Shown here piece after piece: positions 63,154-64,000 of a stretch of DNA of 64,000 nt (its first letter is position 1; every line of letters starts with the position of its first letter). Source of the DNA: Maridesulfovibrio bastinii DSM 16055 (GTDB taxonomy: Bacteria > Desulfobacterota > Desulfovibrionia > Desulfovibrionales > Desulfovibrionaceae); the NCBI RefSeq assembly GCF_000429985.1, contig NZ_AUCX01000017.1, positions 1 to 64,000 on the forward strand, given 5' to 3'. The translations under genes and the position numbers were made by a program. The notes under the pieces were generated by a model, which was not told where the DNA came from, did not search any database, and worked only from the letters and a program-made list of their open reading frames with translations.

Positions 63154-63198
63154 AATCAGTACCTCTTAACAGTTACCGTTTATGCACGGCTACCGGTT

Positions 63199-63927
63199 TT
63201 ACTTCCTTGAGGAACTAGCGTCCGAACAAAGCGAACGAAGTTTTTGGAAGACTTTGTTTTCAAGAATATCCTTATCAGATTCCAATTCCAAAATTTTATT
63301 ATATTGAATACAGGCTTCCGGCTTGCGCTCATCTTCAAGATAAGCTGCGGCAAGTCCAAGCCTGTTCTGCACGTAATCAGGAGCAAGTTTAACGGCATTG
63401 TGGTAATGCTCCAGTGATTTATCAAGATCACCAACGCTGATGGGCGGTTCCGGAGCTTTAAGATATAACTCTCCAAGCATACGGTCAGCTCCGCCATAAT
63501 CAAGTTCAGGTGCCAGTTTAACCGCGCGTAATGCTTCTTGCTCTATGACTTTGACGAGGTCAAGCCCCTTTAACGGATTAAGTTCAGCATTTCTACCGGC
63601 GAGAAAGGCTGCCAGATAATGGGCTGCCCCGCTTTCAGGATTATTTTTAATTATTTTTGAAGCAAGGCTTCTTCCTTTTAAAGTCAGTTTTTCGGCTTCA
63701 TCATCATTTTTTGCGGTATTTGAAAGATAAGCATAACAGGCCAGACTCTTTATCTTATCAGCACTCTGCCCCGCGGCGAGTTCAGCAGCCTGCTTTGCCG
63801 TGCAGGGGCTCCATAATTTAAACTGTCCACCGTCATATTCAGGGTGAACAACGGTCTTAGCCGGAGTACATGCTACTGATAAAAAACCAAGCAAAAAAAG
63901 AATCGAAAAAAAATTAACTGTCTTCAA
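63199..63927 (-). CDS. TatT-like TPR lipoprotein
   Basis: A 242-residue periplasmic lipoprotein. A signal peptide ends in the lipobox LSVAC (about residue 19). The rest is TPR-type helix pairs (about 60-220) and contains YGGADRMLGELYLKAPEPPISVGDLDKS, matching the TatT family (T component of certain TRAP transporters). TRAP permease genes are not in the window. The start is a TTG with AGGAGG five bases upstream; ATG in the same spot is out of frame. Confidence 0.78.
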   Translation of the reverse strand: MKTVNFFSILFLLGFLSVACTPAKTVVHPEYDGGQFKLWSPCTAKQAAELAAGQSADKIKSLACYAYLSNTAKNDDEAEKLTLKGRSLASKIIKNNPESGAAHYLAAFLAGRNAELNPLKGLDLVKVIEQEALRAVKLAPELDYGGADRMLGELYLKAPEPPISVGDLDKSLEHYHNAVKLAPDYVQNRLGLAAAYLEDERKPEACIQYNKILELESDKDILENKVFQKLRSLCSDASSSRK

Positions 63928-63928
63928 C

Positions 63929-64000
63929 TCATCCTCCTGTTGATGGAGCAAATCCATCTGTCCGCAACAGTTCGAGTAAGTCATGGGCCTTGGGATCATC
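63929..64000 (-). CDS. C-terminal tail of an upstream gene (partial)
   Basis: An open frame runs from the window edge to a TGA at 63929, encoding 23 residues ending DGFAPSTGG. It ends one base before the TatT-like TTG start and contains that gene's AGGAGG, so coupling is likely. Too short to identify. Confidence 0.5.
   Translation of the reverse strand, partial: DDPKAHDLLELLRTDGFAPSTGG

Overview
The window reads as chromosomal DNA of a low-GC sulfate reducer of the Desulfovibrionaceae (Maridesulfovibrio/Desulfovibrio-like). Evidence: a TunR-type regulator (dead integrase fold plus TOBE domains) beside a molybdate/tungstate transport operon, lar nickel-cofactor genes, hopanoid genes hpnG/hpnH, a CheA/CheW/ParA/CheR/HEAT/CheB operon, AddAB-like recombination genes and a long acidic FtsY. 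Assignment to genus is inference from gene content and style only.

Layout. 1-1300: leader and a tandem array of nine sigma-70-like promoters on the minus strand, driving an rRNA operon that lies just left of the window. 1402-10484: a FUSC membrane protein, a SYLF lipoprotein, a beta-propeller protein, an AraC regulator, asnS, ftsY, an RluA-type pseudouridine synthase and an EamA exporter. 10505-19205: addA-addB-lhgO, then a nitronate monooxygenase-like flavoprotein. 19399-28303 (minus): chemotaxis operon transcribed cheB-HEAT-cheR-parA-cheW-cheY-cheA. 28665: tRNA-Pro(CGG) with its own promoter and terminator, followed by two glycosyltransferases and an MFS transporter. 33494-41439: a frameshifted aldo/keto reductase with a divergent AraC regulator, larC-larE-larB, a ferredoxin-type aldo/keto reductase and a pyridine-nucleotide disulfide oxidoreductase. 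41478-49158: a DUF1566 protein, then an efflux operon made of two FUSC halves, a membrane-fusion protein and an RND pump. 49283-54903: tunR divergent from modA-modB-modC-modA2-modB2-DUF364. 54904-55173: convergent intergenic stretch rich in perfect stem-loops. 55174-57832: polar amino-acid ABC importer whose permease carries an N-terminal TPR-like region. 58218-64000: hsp20, a Lon-family protease, hpnG, hpnH, a TatT-like lipoprotein and the tail of one more gene.

How they work together: molybdenum or tungsten taken up by the mod system would feed molybdo- and tungsto-enzymes under TunR control. LarB/E/C would build the nickel-pincer cofactor for an apo-enzyme encoded elsewhere. HpnH and HpnG act in sequence on hopanoid side chains. 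The che genes form one signalling module with a ParA ATPase that probably positions it. The most unusual points are the nine-promoter rRNA control region, the dual SBP/permease molybdate operon with one ATPase, the CheA with a His-less third Hpt domain and a KPEP linker, the split FUSC pair fused into an RND operon, and the TPR-permease fusion. No CRISPR array, insertion sequence or prophage was seen.
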